Positions 45,223 through 53,973 of a stretch of DNA of 64,000 bases are shown here, one piece after another; within the stretch, counting starts at the first letter, position 1, and each line of letters opens with the position of its first letter. The notes below the pieces were generated by a model, which did no database searches, was not told where the DNA came from, and saw only the letters and a program-made list of their open reading frames with translations. The stretch comes from Butyrivibrio sp. VCB2006 (GTDB lineage: Bacteria; Bacillota; Clostridia; Lachnospirales; Lachnospiraceae): assembly GCF_000420945.1 (NCBI RefSeq), contig NZ_ATVX01000008.1, positions 62,001 to 126,000 on the forward strand, written 5' to 3'. A program made the translations under genes and the position numbers.

Positions 45223-46746
45223 TTAAAATATCAGGCTCTGAGCCAGATTTTTCAGTTCCTGTTTCCTGTCGTTTAGAAGAAGGAGCTTATTGTACTCGTA
45301 ATAAGCTTCATTGCCGGTTTCTCTTACGAACTTAAGGCTGTAATATGCCTTGGAAAGCTCAGTTAAGAAGATTACCATTTCCTGGCTTCCGGATAGAGAC
45401 TGGCTATTCCCAAAGGTCTGTTCCAGGAATTCAAAGCTGTTTGTGAGATGCTCTCCTGTTGTCTTAATGCTGCTTTGACGGGCAGCTTCTCTTTCATTGA
45501 ACCACTTCTTGGCAAGCTCAATTCCAGATTTTTCCCCAGAATTCGATACAGCTGCTTTGCCGGCAATATCTGTACATTCACTAAGAGCTGCTATCACAAG
45601 CCTCTTAATCTTCTCTTCCTCCCTGCTGACAAGGCCAGCATCAAGCTGGGATTTAAGTTTGCTATCAAGCTCAGAAATCTTGTACGCCAAAAATCCATTT
45701 TCAAAATCAGAATTATTGGAAGCAAATTCCTTTATGATTTCAAACAGTTCTTTTTGCACAGCCTGCTGCATTGCATAATCTTTGAACTCATCCATAAGTT
45801 TATCTGTAAGAAGTCCTATGATACTGAGCTTTTCGTCAAAAGAGCCCTCTCTGATAGCTTTTTTATCCTCAGGAAATCTTCCTTCCAGAATATCCGGAAT
45901 CTTATAAAGCTCATTATATCTTCGATACAGCTCGTAGTAGGTAGCAAAATCCCTGGCTATATCTTTGTTCTGAAGGTACTGAACTGTAAGGTTTTCATCC
46001 ACAGGAATCTGAAGCTTTTCGTGAACCTTGATGACTCTTGATAAATCCTCCCAACCTCTTGCGGTCACAAAGCTTCTTCCGTCAGCATCCGTTTTTATAC
46101 TGTAGAAATTATCTTTTTTGATCTCAAGGTAGGCCATAATAGAGCCATGCACTCCGGCCTTGTAGGCGTAGGTCTTCCAAGCCTCAAAATCTTCCTCGAT
46201 GTTTATTTGTCTCACACGGTCCAGTGTAACTATGTCAAAATCTCTTACGGACTTGTTGTACTGAGGCGGATTTCCCGCTGTGACTATTATGAAACCCTCA
46301 GGGAGCTTATGACTTCCGAAAGTCTTATACTGCAGGAACTGCAGCATTGTCGGAGCCAGCGTCTCAGAGACACAGTTTATTTCATCCAGAAAAAGAATTC
46401 CCTCATGAATTCCTGACTTCTCAACCTGTTCATACACAGCACCGATGATTTCACTCATAGTATATTCAGTTACAGAATATTTTTTGCCTCCGAACTCTTT
46501 CTCTGAGATCATCGGAAGTCCGATGGCACTCTGTCTGGTATGATGGGTAATTGTATAGGAAACAAGATTGATTCCAAGTTCATGGGCAATCTGCTCCATT
46601 ACTGCAGTTTTACCTATTCCGGGAGGGCCCATAAGTAAGATTGGGCGCTGCCTTTCAGTAGGAATCTCATATTGTCCCGCTTCATCCTTTTCCAGATAAG
46701 CTCTTACCGCATTTTTAACTTCTTCTTTCGCCTGATCTATGTTCAT
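45223..46746 (-). CDS. MoxR-type AAA+ ATPase, second copy
   Basis: 507-aa AAA+ ATPase. Walker A is GPPGIGKT at residues 40-47, Walker B ILFLDEIN near 122-129, sensor-like TAGNPPQYN. Longer than the other MoxR in this window (358 aa), with an extra helical C-terminal third. GAGGTATAT precedes the ATG. It sits 62 bases after its VWA partner gene, the same gene order as in the purF-purB transcript. The ANT(6)-like gene follows. Confidence 0.88.
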   Translation of the reverse strand: MNIDQAKEEVKNAVRAYLEKDEAGQYEIPTERQRPILLMGPPGIGKTAVMEQIAHELGINLVSYTITHHTRQSAIGLPMISEKEFGGKKYSVTEYTMSEIIGAVYEQVEKSGIHEGILFLDEINCVSETLAPTMLQFLQYKTFGSHKLPEGFIIVTAGNPPQYNKSVRDFDIVTLDRVRQINIEEDFEAWKTYAYKAGVHGSIMAYLEIKKDNFYSIKTDADGRSFVTARGWEDLSRVIKVHEKLQIPVDENLTVQYLQNKDIARDFATYYELYRRYNELYKIPDILEGRFPEDKKAIREGSFDEKLSIIGLLTDKLMDEFKDYAMQQAVQKELFEIIKEFASNNSDFENGFLAYKISELDSKLKSQLDAGLVSREEEKIKRLVIAALSECTDIAGKAAVSNSGEKSGIELAKKWFNEREAARQSSIKTTGEHLTNSFEFLEQTFGNSQSLSGSQEMVIFLTELSKAYYSLKFVRETGNEAYYEYNKLLLLNDRKQELKNLAQSLIF

Positions 46747-46808
46747 ATATACCTCTACTTCGGTTATTATTTTCTTTTATGTATTATCTCCTCGTTTCGG
46801 TTACCCTC

Positions 46809-48254
46809 TCAGATGTATAGCTTCAGGGCCCAGTCCGGGACGTTTTCGTCGGTGTAATCCTCATCCTTTGGAAAAACAAAGGCTGTATCGTAGCTTGTAG
46901 GTTTATCCGGAAATTCTCCGTAGCCGTCCGTAAAATATATAAGTCCCTTTAGATTTTCAAATTTTCCGGCTGATTTTAATTCTTCTACATGTTCAAAAAC
47001 AGGTCTGAAATCCGTTCCATAGCCGCCTTCCACATGAATTTCAGAAGAATATTTATTCATTTCATCACTTTTTTCAATAAAATCCGTCTTCTGAATCTGA
47101 TTATCGCACTGGATAACACAGATTTTTATCCTCTGAAAAAAGCTCTCCCTATCAAGAAGTATCCCTGCAGTCTCATTAAGAAATCTCTGAACCAGACTGT
47201 CTTTGCAGGAAGCGGAGGTATCAATTGCTATAACCAGCTCCTGAATTTTCTTAACTTCTCTGAATTCGTTTTCTTCTATTAGAGGCATATTGCCGTAGTG
47301 TTCAAGGCCAAAGGAGTACATTCCGTAGTCGAAGCTGTCGAGATCAACGCCTCCTTCTTCCCTTAGAACCTTAAATCTTTGCAGGAATTCCCGAAAGTCT
47401 CTATGGCTTGTATTCTGTACCTTTAATAGCCATGTAAGTTTTCCCAGCCTGTCGCTGTGTTCCTTACCAATGGTTTCTATTTCGGTCTGGATCCTTTTTC
47501 CTTCTTTATCCCAATCTTTTTTGGCATCCTTGATCTGCTGTAGGCGCCTTGGGTTTATATACTTTGTCGTAGTTTTCTCTGATTCGTTACTCTCATTATT
47601 AAAAGGATTCTGATAGTCATCATCAAGGGGAGGCATCTCCTTATCCTCCGGTTTATTATCAGAGTTCTCATCCTTATCATCTGAAGGCTTATCCACCAGC
47701 CTACTCCAAAAGCCATGGTCATCAAGCTTAAATTCTCTTTCCAGCTTTTCAAGCTCAAAGATATCCAGTTCATGCTCCTGAGAAAAATATCGATAAAGTT
47801 TCTCAACTGTCAAAACCTTAACCTCTTTTTCCAAAAGCTCGTACCATCTATCCCTATAGTCAGAAGACACCCTGTAAATGCACTGATAGTCCATTCCATC
47901 CAGGATTGACTCCACTACAATATCAGCACATACATCAAAAAGTCTCTCGTCCTTATACCCCGCCGATGTATACATATGCATAAATATGCAATGAAGTAGC
48001 ATGTGAAGATAAGTTCTGTTAAGCTTGCCCGGTTCTTCTAAAAATAGCCGAAGTACATAGCTAGGATTAAACCTGATACTCACAGCATCTGTGCCAACTG
48101 TAGTCATTGACAGGTCCATCTCATACCCCAGACTATTAAGAGCCGAGCCAAAAAAACGCATATCAATATAAAGCTCTGTTCTGGATGCCCCCAGCACCCG
48201 CTTTCCTGCTTCATCAAGCTGTTCTCTTTTTGTCAAAACGTTTTCTTCAGCCAT
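46809..48254 (-). CDS. VWA/metallopeptidase-like protein, second copy, degenerate HExxH
   Basis: 481 aa, no membrane anchor. The metallopeptidase-like domain has HMLLH at residues 84-88 (plus H93), where the paralogue has HEVMH: the glutamate needed for catalysis is Met. An acidic, Asn-rich linker (about 188-230) precedes the VWA-like domain with AIDTSAS, MIDAS residues D345, S347 and S349, and a FTDGYGE segment. It should bind metal through the VWA part but not cleave peptides. AAGGTGTGG precedes the ATG. Partner of the MoxR gene downstream. Confidence 0.84.
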   Translation of the reverse strand: MAEENVLTKREQLDEAGKRVLGASRTELYIDMRFFGSALNSLGYEMDLSMTTVGTDAVSIRFNPSYVLRLFLEEPGKLNRTYLHMLLHCIFMHMYTSAGYKDERLFDVCADIVVESILDGMDYQCIYRVSSDYRDRWYELLEKEVKVLTVEKLYRYFSQEHELDIFELEKLEREFKLDDHGFWSRLVDKPSDDKDENSDNKPEDKEMPPLDDDYQNPFNNESNESEKTTTKYINPRRLQQIKDAKKDWDKEGKRIQTEIETIGKEHSDRLGKLTWLLKVQNTSHRDFREFLQRFKVLREEGGVDLDSFDYGMYSFGLEHYGNMPLIEENEFREVKKIQELVIAIDTSASCKDSLVQRFLNETAGILLDRESFFQRIKICVIQCDNQIQKTDFIEKSDEMNKYSSEIHVEGGYGTDFRPVFEHVEELKSAGKFENLKGLIYFTDGYGEFPDKPTSYDTAFVFPKDEDYTDENVPDWALKLYI

Positions 48255-48309
48255 TCATCCACACCTTAATGTTTTCACTACTCTTTGAAGTATATCATCT
48301 TTGGGCAAA

Positions 48310-48356
48310 AAAAGAACCATACGACTGCCCCTGCAATGGTGACGGTCGTATGGCTT
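48310..48356 (-). terminator. Terminator after the GH13_18 gene
   Basis: CCATACGACTG/CGGTCGTATGG arms (one mismatch) with TTCTTTTTTT on the minus strand. It separates the sugar operon from the VWA-MoxR pair. Confidence 0.85.
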
Positions 48357-48363
48357 ACCATAA

Positions 48364-50022
48364 TTACTGTATTGTATATGAATAATCTGCAAAGTTTGCT
48401 GCAAGTGAGATCTTGTGTTCTCCGTTAGTCCATGTAAATGTCATAACGCTGCCATCTGTCTTAATATCAAGCTTAGCATCAAAGCCAAATGCCGGATTGG
48501 TGTTACGGAGGTGAAGGAGCTCAAGCTGCTTCTTAACTACATCCTTGCCCATTGCCTCTTCAATCTGAGATAGGGAAAGATTAGTTCTGTTGATTTCCTT
48601 ATGTCCGCCTGCACCGGCGCGTTTAACAGCTTCATGGTCATTCTTGCCTGCAAAAAGATCAAGGTACCAAACCTGTGGCTTACCGGGCATGAACATCTGA
48701 ATTGCTCTTGCAAAGAGCATCTTCTTGTCATCATCACCAAGAGCACTGTAATATGTGGCATTAACCTGATAGTACATATTCTTGGCACCGTGAAGATCCT
48801 TGACATAGCCGCCTCTTCCAACGATGGTCTGAATCATATCTTCAATGTCTTCGTCTGAGAGAATTCCCTTAAGATCAAGAAGCGGAATACCATCATGGCA
48901 GCCAAGCATGTTGACTACGCGGATTTTCTTTTCCTGAATCTCGTTTGCCCACTTTGCAAGCACTTCTCCGTCCTTATGCTCAATAGCATAGATAAGAAGT
49001 CCGGGAAGGAAAAAGTCATAGGTCATATAGCCCTTATCTGCTACGGTTTCATATATCTTTTCCTTGTAGCTTGCATGAATCTCAGGTAAAAGAGATACGT
49101 TAAACTCATCAGCAAGCTTCTTAACCTTTTCAAGTACATCCCAAGTGTCAGGCTCGTTGAGGAAGTTCTTTTTCCCCGGCTCCTTAGGAGCATAAGCAAA
49201 TGCATCAAGTCTTACGATCCTTGCACCATATCCGGAAAGAGCCTTTAAAGTGTTTCGATAATGTTCCCATACAAGGTCAGACTTGATATTAAGATCCATC
49301 TGTCCAAGGTATCTTCTACCTGATTCAAGAAGATCTATAACCGCATCCTTGTATTTCTCATAACCCGCAAAATCAATCTCTGCAGGCTTCTTGCCCTCAT
49401 CCAGAGCCTTGCAGATTCTCTCGGACAGTCTGGAAGCTGCAAGATACTGAATATCGATCTTTTCCATGAGGTCCTGAGCATCAGGTCTCTTGTACTGTAC
49501 CTCCTGATAGAATGTATTCCAATAAGGAACATCCTTACCATCAGGCATTCTAACCATAAGGATCGGAAGTCCCGGTTTTCTAAAGAACATATCCTTGATA
49601 TATTCTTCTCTGGGCTGAATGTATCCGCCCTCTGTCATCTCTCCGCAGCCTTCCCAGAACTTATTCCAATTGATGAAGAAATCGGCATACTTGGACTTTT
49701 CACCATTCTTGATAAGATCCTGGAACTGTGGTGAAAGGACTGATGCATGGTTGAGGATGAAATCAAGCTTAAGGTTGATTCCAAGCTTATCCAGTGCCTC
49801 AAGATCTTTTTTGTCAGCAAGTTCTTCGTTTATACCATAATCGATGACAGAAAAGCCTCTGTCCAGATCTGTATTGAAGATACTTGGAAGGATATAAAAG
49901 GACTGAAATACGTCCTCAAACTCTTTCTTTGAAAGAACTGATACAATATCGGAAAGTGTTCCACCCATGCTATCCGGGTAAGCATTGAGCATCGGTCCGT
50001 TATCAACAAATTTTTTACTCAC
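48364..50022 (-). CDS. Sucrose phosphorylase-type GH13_18 enzyme
   Basis: 552 aa, GTG start 5 bases after AAGGAG. The GH13 barrel shows the retaining-enzyme residues: nucleophile Asp in RIVRLDAFAYAPKEPG, acid/base Glu in LLPEIHASY, and the transition-state Asp in LGCHDGIPLLD. The pattern ILNHAS, PGLPI and KNFLNEP matches the sucrose phosphorylase/glucosylglycerate phosphorylase subfamily 18. Cytoplasmic phosphorolysis yields glucose-1-phosphate and saves ATP. Second gene of an operon with a P-loop kinase, divergent from a LacI regulator. Substrate could be sucrose, a sucrose phosphate or glucosylglycerate. Confidence 0.87.
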   Translation of the reverse strand: MSKKFVDNGPMLNAYPDSMGGTLSDIVSVLSKKEFEDVFQSFYILPSIFNTDLDRGFSVIDYGINEELADKKDLEALDKLGINLKLDFILNHASVLSPQFQDLIKNGEKSKYADFFINWNKFWEGCGEMTEGGYIQPREEYIKDMFFRKPGLPILMVRMPDGKDVPYWNTFYQEVQYKRPDAQDLMEKIDIQYLAASRLSERICKALDEGKKPAEIDFAGYEKYKDAVIDLLESGRRYLGQMDLNIKSDLVWEHYRNTLKALSGYGARIVRLDAFAYAPKEPGKKNFLNEPDTWDVLEKVKKLADEFNVSLLPEIHASYKEKIYETVADKGYMTYDFFLPGLLIYAIEHKDGEVLAKWANEIQEKKIRVVNMLGCHDGIPLLDLKGILSDEDIEDMIQTIVGRGGYVKDLHGAKNMYYQVNATYYSALGDDDKKMLFARAIQMFMPGKPQVWYLDLFAGKNDHEAVKRAGAGGHKEINRTNLSLSQIEEAMGKDVVKKQLELLHLRNTNPAFGFDAKLDIKTDGSVMTFTWTNGEHKISLAANFADYSYTIQ

Positions 50023-50035
50023 TTTAATCTCCTTA

Positions 50036-51019
50036 TCAATCCATATTGTACAATTTCTTAAACTCGTCGTAGTTTATAAGCTCGCCTGCCTTAGTAATGA
50101 TGATCTTCGCCTTGTGAGCCTGATCAACCAGCTTTTGCTGCTCAAGTTCCAAAACCATAGTAGTGAATGGACTGTCAAGCTTACCGTCTCTGTTTCTGCT
50201 TCTTCTGTGCTCCAGTGTTTCCTGAGGAGTACTGTTGAGAAGTACAGGAATATCAACCTGTGACATATAATCGCTGTTTCCGTGAGTCCACTCAACAATG
50301 AGAACCTGCTTGGATGACATATCTACTTCGTCATACCAAAGAGAAGCTTCATCTCTTCCCATTCTCTTAAGGTAGAGCTTGTCAGCACCATCCTTGAAGG
50401 CCTTCATAATCTGATCAACTTCCTCAAAGTCTGTTTCCTTTGGTGTTCCAAGGTAATCATTAAGTCCCTTTGAACCGCCTTCTAAATATGATTTGAACCA
50501 TGTGTCAGTTTCTGCATGAGCCTTATTGGCATCATCTTCAGCAATCTGCCACTTCTTAAGAACTTCCATATGTTCTTGTGACATGACACCTGCGTCAACC
50601 ATAGCTCTTATTCCGCTTTCTCTAAATACATGAAGTCTTTCTGCATCATTGTACATAGGAATACGATGTGGGTAATTATCTCCAGACATTGTGTAGCTGC
50701 CGATTCCAGCCTGCTCAAGTAAAAATGACAGGCATGACGCAATCTCGGATTTACCAACACCACTTCCACCACATACAGCAACAACTGCACGTCCGTACTT
50801 ATTTGATCCGATAGTCTTCTTAAGTTCATCTACAAGTTTAGGGAAAATAGTCTTAGCCTTAGCTGTATGACTATCTCCGATTTCTATCTTATCTCCCGGC
50901 ATATCCCCATGTGGGATATCTGATGGGATTGATACTGATGCAACCTTTTCGGCTGCAGCCTCAAGTTTTTCCATAACAGCATCTGACACTTCAGATATTC
51001 TGTTGTAATTTGTGTTCAT
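50036..51019 (-). CDS. P-loop kinase (uridine kinase/PRK-like)
   Basis: 327 aa from the ATG at 51019, 5 bases after GAGGAG; a GTG five codons upstream is inside that site. Walker A is VCGGSGVGKSEIAS near residue 78. The following SGDNYPHRIPMYNDAERLHVFRESG resembles the uridine kinase/phosphoribulokinase fold (DNFY motif), and HRRSRNRDGK near the end resembles a lid. N-terminal 60 residues are unlike uridine kinase. Placed 13 bases before the GH13_18 gene, it probably phosphorylates the other sugar product (for example fructose or glycerate). Confidence 0.75.
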   Translation of the reverse strand: MNTNYNRISEVSDAVMEKLEAAAEKVASVSIPSDIPHGDMPGDKIEIGDSHTAKAKTIFPKLVDELKKTIGSNKYGRAVVAVCGGSGVGKSEIASCLSFLLEQAGIGSYTMSGDNYPHRIPMYNDAERLHVFRESGIRAMVDAGVMSQEHMEVLKKWQIAEDDANKAHAETDTWFKSYLEGGSKGLNDYLGTPKETDFEEVDQIMKAFKDGADKLYLKRMGRDEASLWYDEVDMSSKQVLIVEWTHGNSDYMSQVDIPVLLNSTPQETLEHRRSRNRDGKLDSPFTTMVLELEQQKLVDQAHKAKIIITKAGELINYDEFKKLYNMD

Positions 51020-51038
51020 AATACTCCTCTTCACTTTC

Positions 51039-51054
51039 TTGCATAATTATGCAA
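51039..51054. promoter_or_regulatory. Palindromic operator TTGCATAATTATGCAA
   Basis: Perfect 16-bp palindrome in the divergent spacer, 20 bases before the kinase ATG. Its TTATGCAA half recurs at 52270-52277 upstream of the ABC importer. Likely bound by the LacI protein encoded next to it. Confidence 0.65.
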
Positions 51055-51073
51055 CAATAGAAATGTAGGTTCT

Positions 51074-51102
51074 TTGACAACTTATGTTCCGCCATGTTAT
51101 TT
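51074..51102 (+). promoter_or_regulatory. Promoter of the lacI-type gene
   Basis: Consensus TTGACA (51074-51079), 17-base spacer and TTATTT (51097-51102), reading towards the regulator gene. Confidence 0.55.
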
Positions 51103-51152
51103 TGAACACAACATACAATAACTTTTTTTCTTTGTAAAGACCAAAATAAATT

Positions 51153-52169
51153 ATGATAACGATTAAAGAGATTGCAAAACAACTTAACATGAGCACTACA
51201 ACGGTCTCAAATGTTATTCACGGAAAAACCAGCGAAGTATCTGATGATACCAAGAAAAAGGTTCAGGATTTTCTGGATAAGGTTGATTATGTGCCGAATA
51301 TAAATGCACGAAACCTAGCACAGAACGAATCCAAGATCATCGGCCTAGCTCTTAAAGCCCGTGCAGATAAGTACGAAAATCTGATCATGGACCCATTTGT
51401 ATCAGAACTTATCGGAGGTGTCGAGGAGACAATACGAAACGCGGGATACTTCATGATGTTGTATATTTCCTCAGATACTGTTGAGATCATGCGCCACGTT
51501 TCGACATGGAACGTTGATGGCCTTATCCTGTTTGGTATGATCGGCGACGACGGAATCCGTGTCAGCGAAAAATACAAAAAGCCCATTGTGTGTATTGATA
51601 CTTACAGTATTGAAGGTCTCAAGCACTTTACCAATGTGGGACTTGACGATGAACAGGGCACCTACGACATTACCAATTACCTGATTAAACAGGGTCACAA
51701 AAAGATTGCTTTCTTATCCGATAACACAAACGGTGTCGATCTTGCCAGACTCAACGGATACAAGAAGGCTCTTAAGGATGCAGGCATTAAATACAAATCC
51801 ACGAACTTCTTAAAGATCAGACCAAGAACAGAAGAAATCGAAGAAAGCTTAGATGAGATATGTGCTCGCTCCAACGAATTCACTGCAATAGTATGTGTTT
51901 CGGACCTGTACGCAGTTACACTCATAGCTGCCTTGGAAGATAGAGGAATATCTGTTCCGGATGATATTTCCATTGTAGGTTTTGATGACAATATGCTGGG
52001 TAAGCTTCACAGACCTGCTCTTACCACCGTTCATCAGGATGTAAAAGTAAAGGGTGTCACAGCAGCCCAGACACTGCTCAAACAATTATCCGGTCAAAAA
52101 ACCCCAAATCAGATACAGCTTCCCACCAAGCTTGTTATCAGAGATACCGTCAAAGACATTAGAAAATGA
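51153..52169 (+). CDS. LacI-family transcriptional regulator
   Basis: 338 aa. N-terminal LacI helix-turn-helix and hinge (ITIKEIAKQLNMSTTTVSNVIHG, residues 2-24; NARNLAQNES hinge), then a periplasmic-binding-protein-like effector domain (IAFLSDNTNG; VPDDISIVGFDDN). The ribosome binding site is poor. Divergent from the kinase/GH13_18 operon and upstream of the sugar ABC importer; operator-like palindromes lie at both promoters. It probably senses the imported sugar or its phosphate. Confidence 0.93.
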   Translation: MITIKEIAKQLNMSTTTVSNVIHGKTSEVSDDTKKKVQDFLDKVDYVPNINARNLAQNESKIIGLALKARADKYENLIMDPFVSELIGGVEETIRNAGYFMMLYISSDTVEIMRHVSTWNVDGLILFGMIGDDGIRVSEKYKKPIVCIDTYSIEGLKHFTNVGLDDEQGTYDITNYLIKQGHKKIAFLSDNTNGVDLARLNGYKKALKDAGIKYKSTNFLKIRPRTEEIEESLDEICARSNEFTAIVCVSDLYAVTLIAALEDRGISVPDDISIVGFDDNMLGKLHRPALTTVHQDVKVKGVTAAQTLLKQLSGQKTPNQIQLPTKLVIRDTVKDIRK

Positions 52170-52195
52170 TCTTTGGATATATATGACATATTTTC

Positions 52196-52228
52196 AGCTG
52201 ACAGTATTTATTTCTGTCAGCTTTTTTA
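52196..52228 (+). terminator. Terminator after lacI-type gene
   Basis: AGCTGACAG/CTGTCAGCT arms, 9-base loop, then TTTTTATT. Confidence 0.85.
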
Positions 52229-52246
52229 TTGCAACTGTGTTACCGG

Positions 52247-52306
52247 TTGCGCAAAATATACAAATTCCATTATGCAAGTTGACCAAAAGAAACTTTTGCG
52301 CATAAG
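52247..52306. promoter_or_regulatory. LacI-type operator cluster
   Basis: Three related sites: TTGCGCAA (52247-52254), TTATGCAA (52270-52277) and CTTTTGCGCATAAG (52293-52306). The last is the exact reverse complement of the site at 52494-52507. Confidence 0.65.
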
Positions 52307-52456
52307 TTTATAAAATATACATTTTATCGTGCTTTTCTTTATTATTATTTTATAATTTAATAAAAAAATAATAATGTCAAATCCTCAGTATTTATCTGCA
52401 TTTCACCGATATCCGCGCCTTTCATAACCAATATTTTTGCGTCAACCGCTTGTTTT

Positions 52457-52507
52457 TTGTGCAATAATGTGATATTTTGTATTCAGCGTACAACTTATGC
52501 GCAAAAG
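52457..52507 (+). promoter_or_regulatory. Promoter and operator of the sugar ABC importer
   Basis: TTGTGC (-35, 52457-52462), 17-base spacer and TATTCA (-10, 52480-52485). Operator CTTATGCGCAAAAG at 52494-52507 lies on the expected start site, and its inverted twin lies 201 bases upstream, a spacing that would allow DNA looping by a LacI tetramer or dimer pair. The rest of 52307-52456 is AT-rich with no gene seen. Confidence 0.6.
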
Positions 52508-52561
52508 GAACCGCCAAAAAATAATCATGTTATGGCAAAATGCACAAAAGGAGGATTACAA

Positions 52562-53890
52562 ATGAAAAAGAAACTCATGTCAGTACTTCTCGCTGGCGCA
52601 ATGGTAGCATCCCTTGTAGCTTGCGGATCAACATCAGCTGACACAACAACATCTGACAACACACAGACTCAGACAGAGTCCACAACAACAGAAACTCCTG
52701 CAGCAGAGACTACAGATACTGCATCCGGTGCAGCTCCTGTTCGTCTTCTGAATGGTAAGCCAGAAATCAACGACCAGATGCAGGCACTTGCAGCTAAGTA
52801 TCAGGAAGAGACTGGTAATGTTCTCACAGTTGAGACTATCGGTGGCGATACAAACGCATCTGACGAGCTTAAGAAAATGTATCAGGCTGACAACATGCCA
52901 GATATCTTCGTAATCGAAGCTAACCAGGCTGCAACATGGGACGGAATGCTTGCTGATCTTTCAGGTGAAGATTGGACAAACAAGACAGGTTTCGAACTTA
53001 TTGACGCTAACATGGGAACAATCGGATTCCCTTACACAGTAGAGGCTACAGCTCTTGGATATAACGCTGATCTCCTTGCTAAGGCTGGAGTAGATCCTGC
53101 TTCTCTTACAAGCCCAGATGCTTGGAAGGCTGCTTGCGAAACTCTTGATGCCAAGAAGGATGAGCTTGGAATCACAGCTGTATTTGGTTGGTGCGCAGAG
53201 CCTACAAACCTTGGCTGGTCTTCAGGTACACACGTATTTGGTCAGTACCTTGACGCAGGTCTTAAGGCTGACGACACAACTTACATCGATCTTCTTAACG
53301 ACGGTGGTAAGATCGACGAAGCTAGAATGAAGAACTTTGCTGAGTTCATCGGCATGATGAATCAGTATTCAGATCCTGCACTCCTTATCGACGGCACATA
53401 TGACAATCAGGTAGCCGGCTTCAAGGAAGGCAAGTATGTATTTATCACACAGGGTAACTGGTGTGTAACATCTCCTGATGATGTGTCTTTCGAGTGCGGC
53501 TTTGCTCCATATGCATTTGAAGATGGTATCAACACAATCATCGCTGGACCACCTTCATATTGGGTAGCATATGCTTCAGGTAACGTTGACGGCGCTAAGG
53601 CATTCTTCAACTGGTGCGCAGGCGACTCAGCTCAGAACATCCTTGTTAACGATGCTGGTCTTGTATCTCCATTTGATGATTGCCAGTACGAGGCAGTTAA
53701 CCCATTCTACAAGAGCATGAACAGCTACATCACAGCTGGTAACTACTCAGGATGGCACACAATGCTCAAGAAGGACGGACTTCAGAACTCAACATGTAAC
53801 GTATTTGCAGATTATGCAAAGGGCAAGCTTGACGCTGATGGATTCGTTTCAACAATGGCACAGGTAATCGCAGATTACTACGCTCAGTAA
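52562..53890 (+). CDS. ABC transporter sugar-binding lipoprotein
   Basis: 442 aa from the ATG at 52562, 7 bases after AAAAGGAGG; the longer in-frame reading would cross the promoter. The signal peptide ends in lipobox LVAC (C21), followed by a Thr/Ser/Gln-rich linker. Family 1 solute-binding fold (LQALAAKYQEETGNVLTVETIGG; NMPDIFVIEANQAATW). Binds an oligosaccharide outside the membrane. First gene of an importer with two permeases. Confidence 0.94.
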   Translation: MKKKLMSVLLAGAMVASLVACGSTSADTTTSDNTQTQTESTTTETPAAETTDTASGAAPVRLLNGKPEINDQMQALAAKYQEETGNVLTVETIGGDTNASDELKKMYQADNMPDIFVIEANQAATWDGMLADLSGEDWTNKTGFELIDANMGTIGFPYTVEATALGYNADLLAKAGVDPASLTSPDAWKAACETLDAKKDELGITAVFGWCAEPTNLGWSSGTHVFGQYLDAGLKADDTTYIDLLNDGGKIDEARMKNFAEFIGMMNQYSDPALLIDGTYDNQVAGFKEGKYVFITQGNWCVTSPDDVSFECGFAPYAFEDGINTIIAGPPSYWVAYASGNVDGAKAFFNWCAGDSAQNILVNDAGLVSPFDDCQYEAVNPFYKSMNSYITAGNYSGWHTMLKKDGLQNSTCNVFADYAKGKLDADGFVSTMAQVIADYYAQ

Positions 53891-53973
53891 TTTCAGTACA
53901 TGTAAGGGCGGGGCAAATATGTCCTGCCCTTATTTAAACTTTTTCTCTTAGGCCCATGAAAGGGGGATTACAC

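Noticed and set aside
52457..52561. Longer N-terminus of the sugar-binding protein
   Set aside because: It spans the promoter and operator; the lipoprotein signal begins at 52562 after a strong ribosome binding site.
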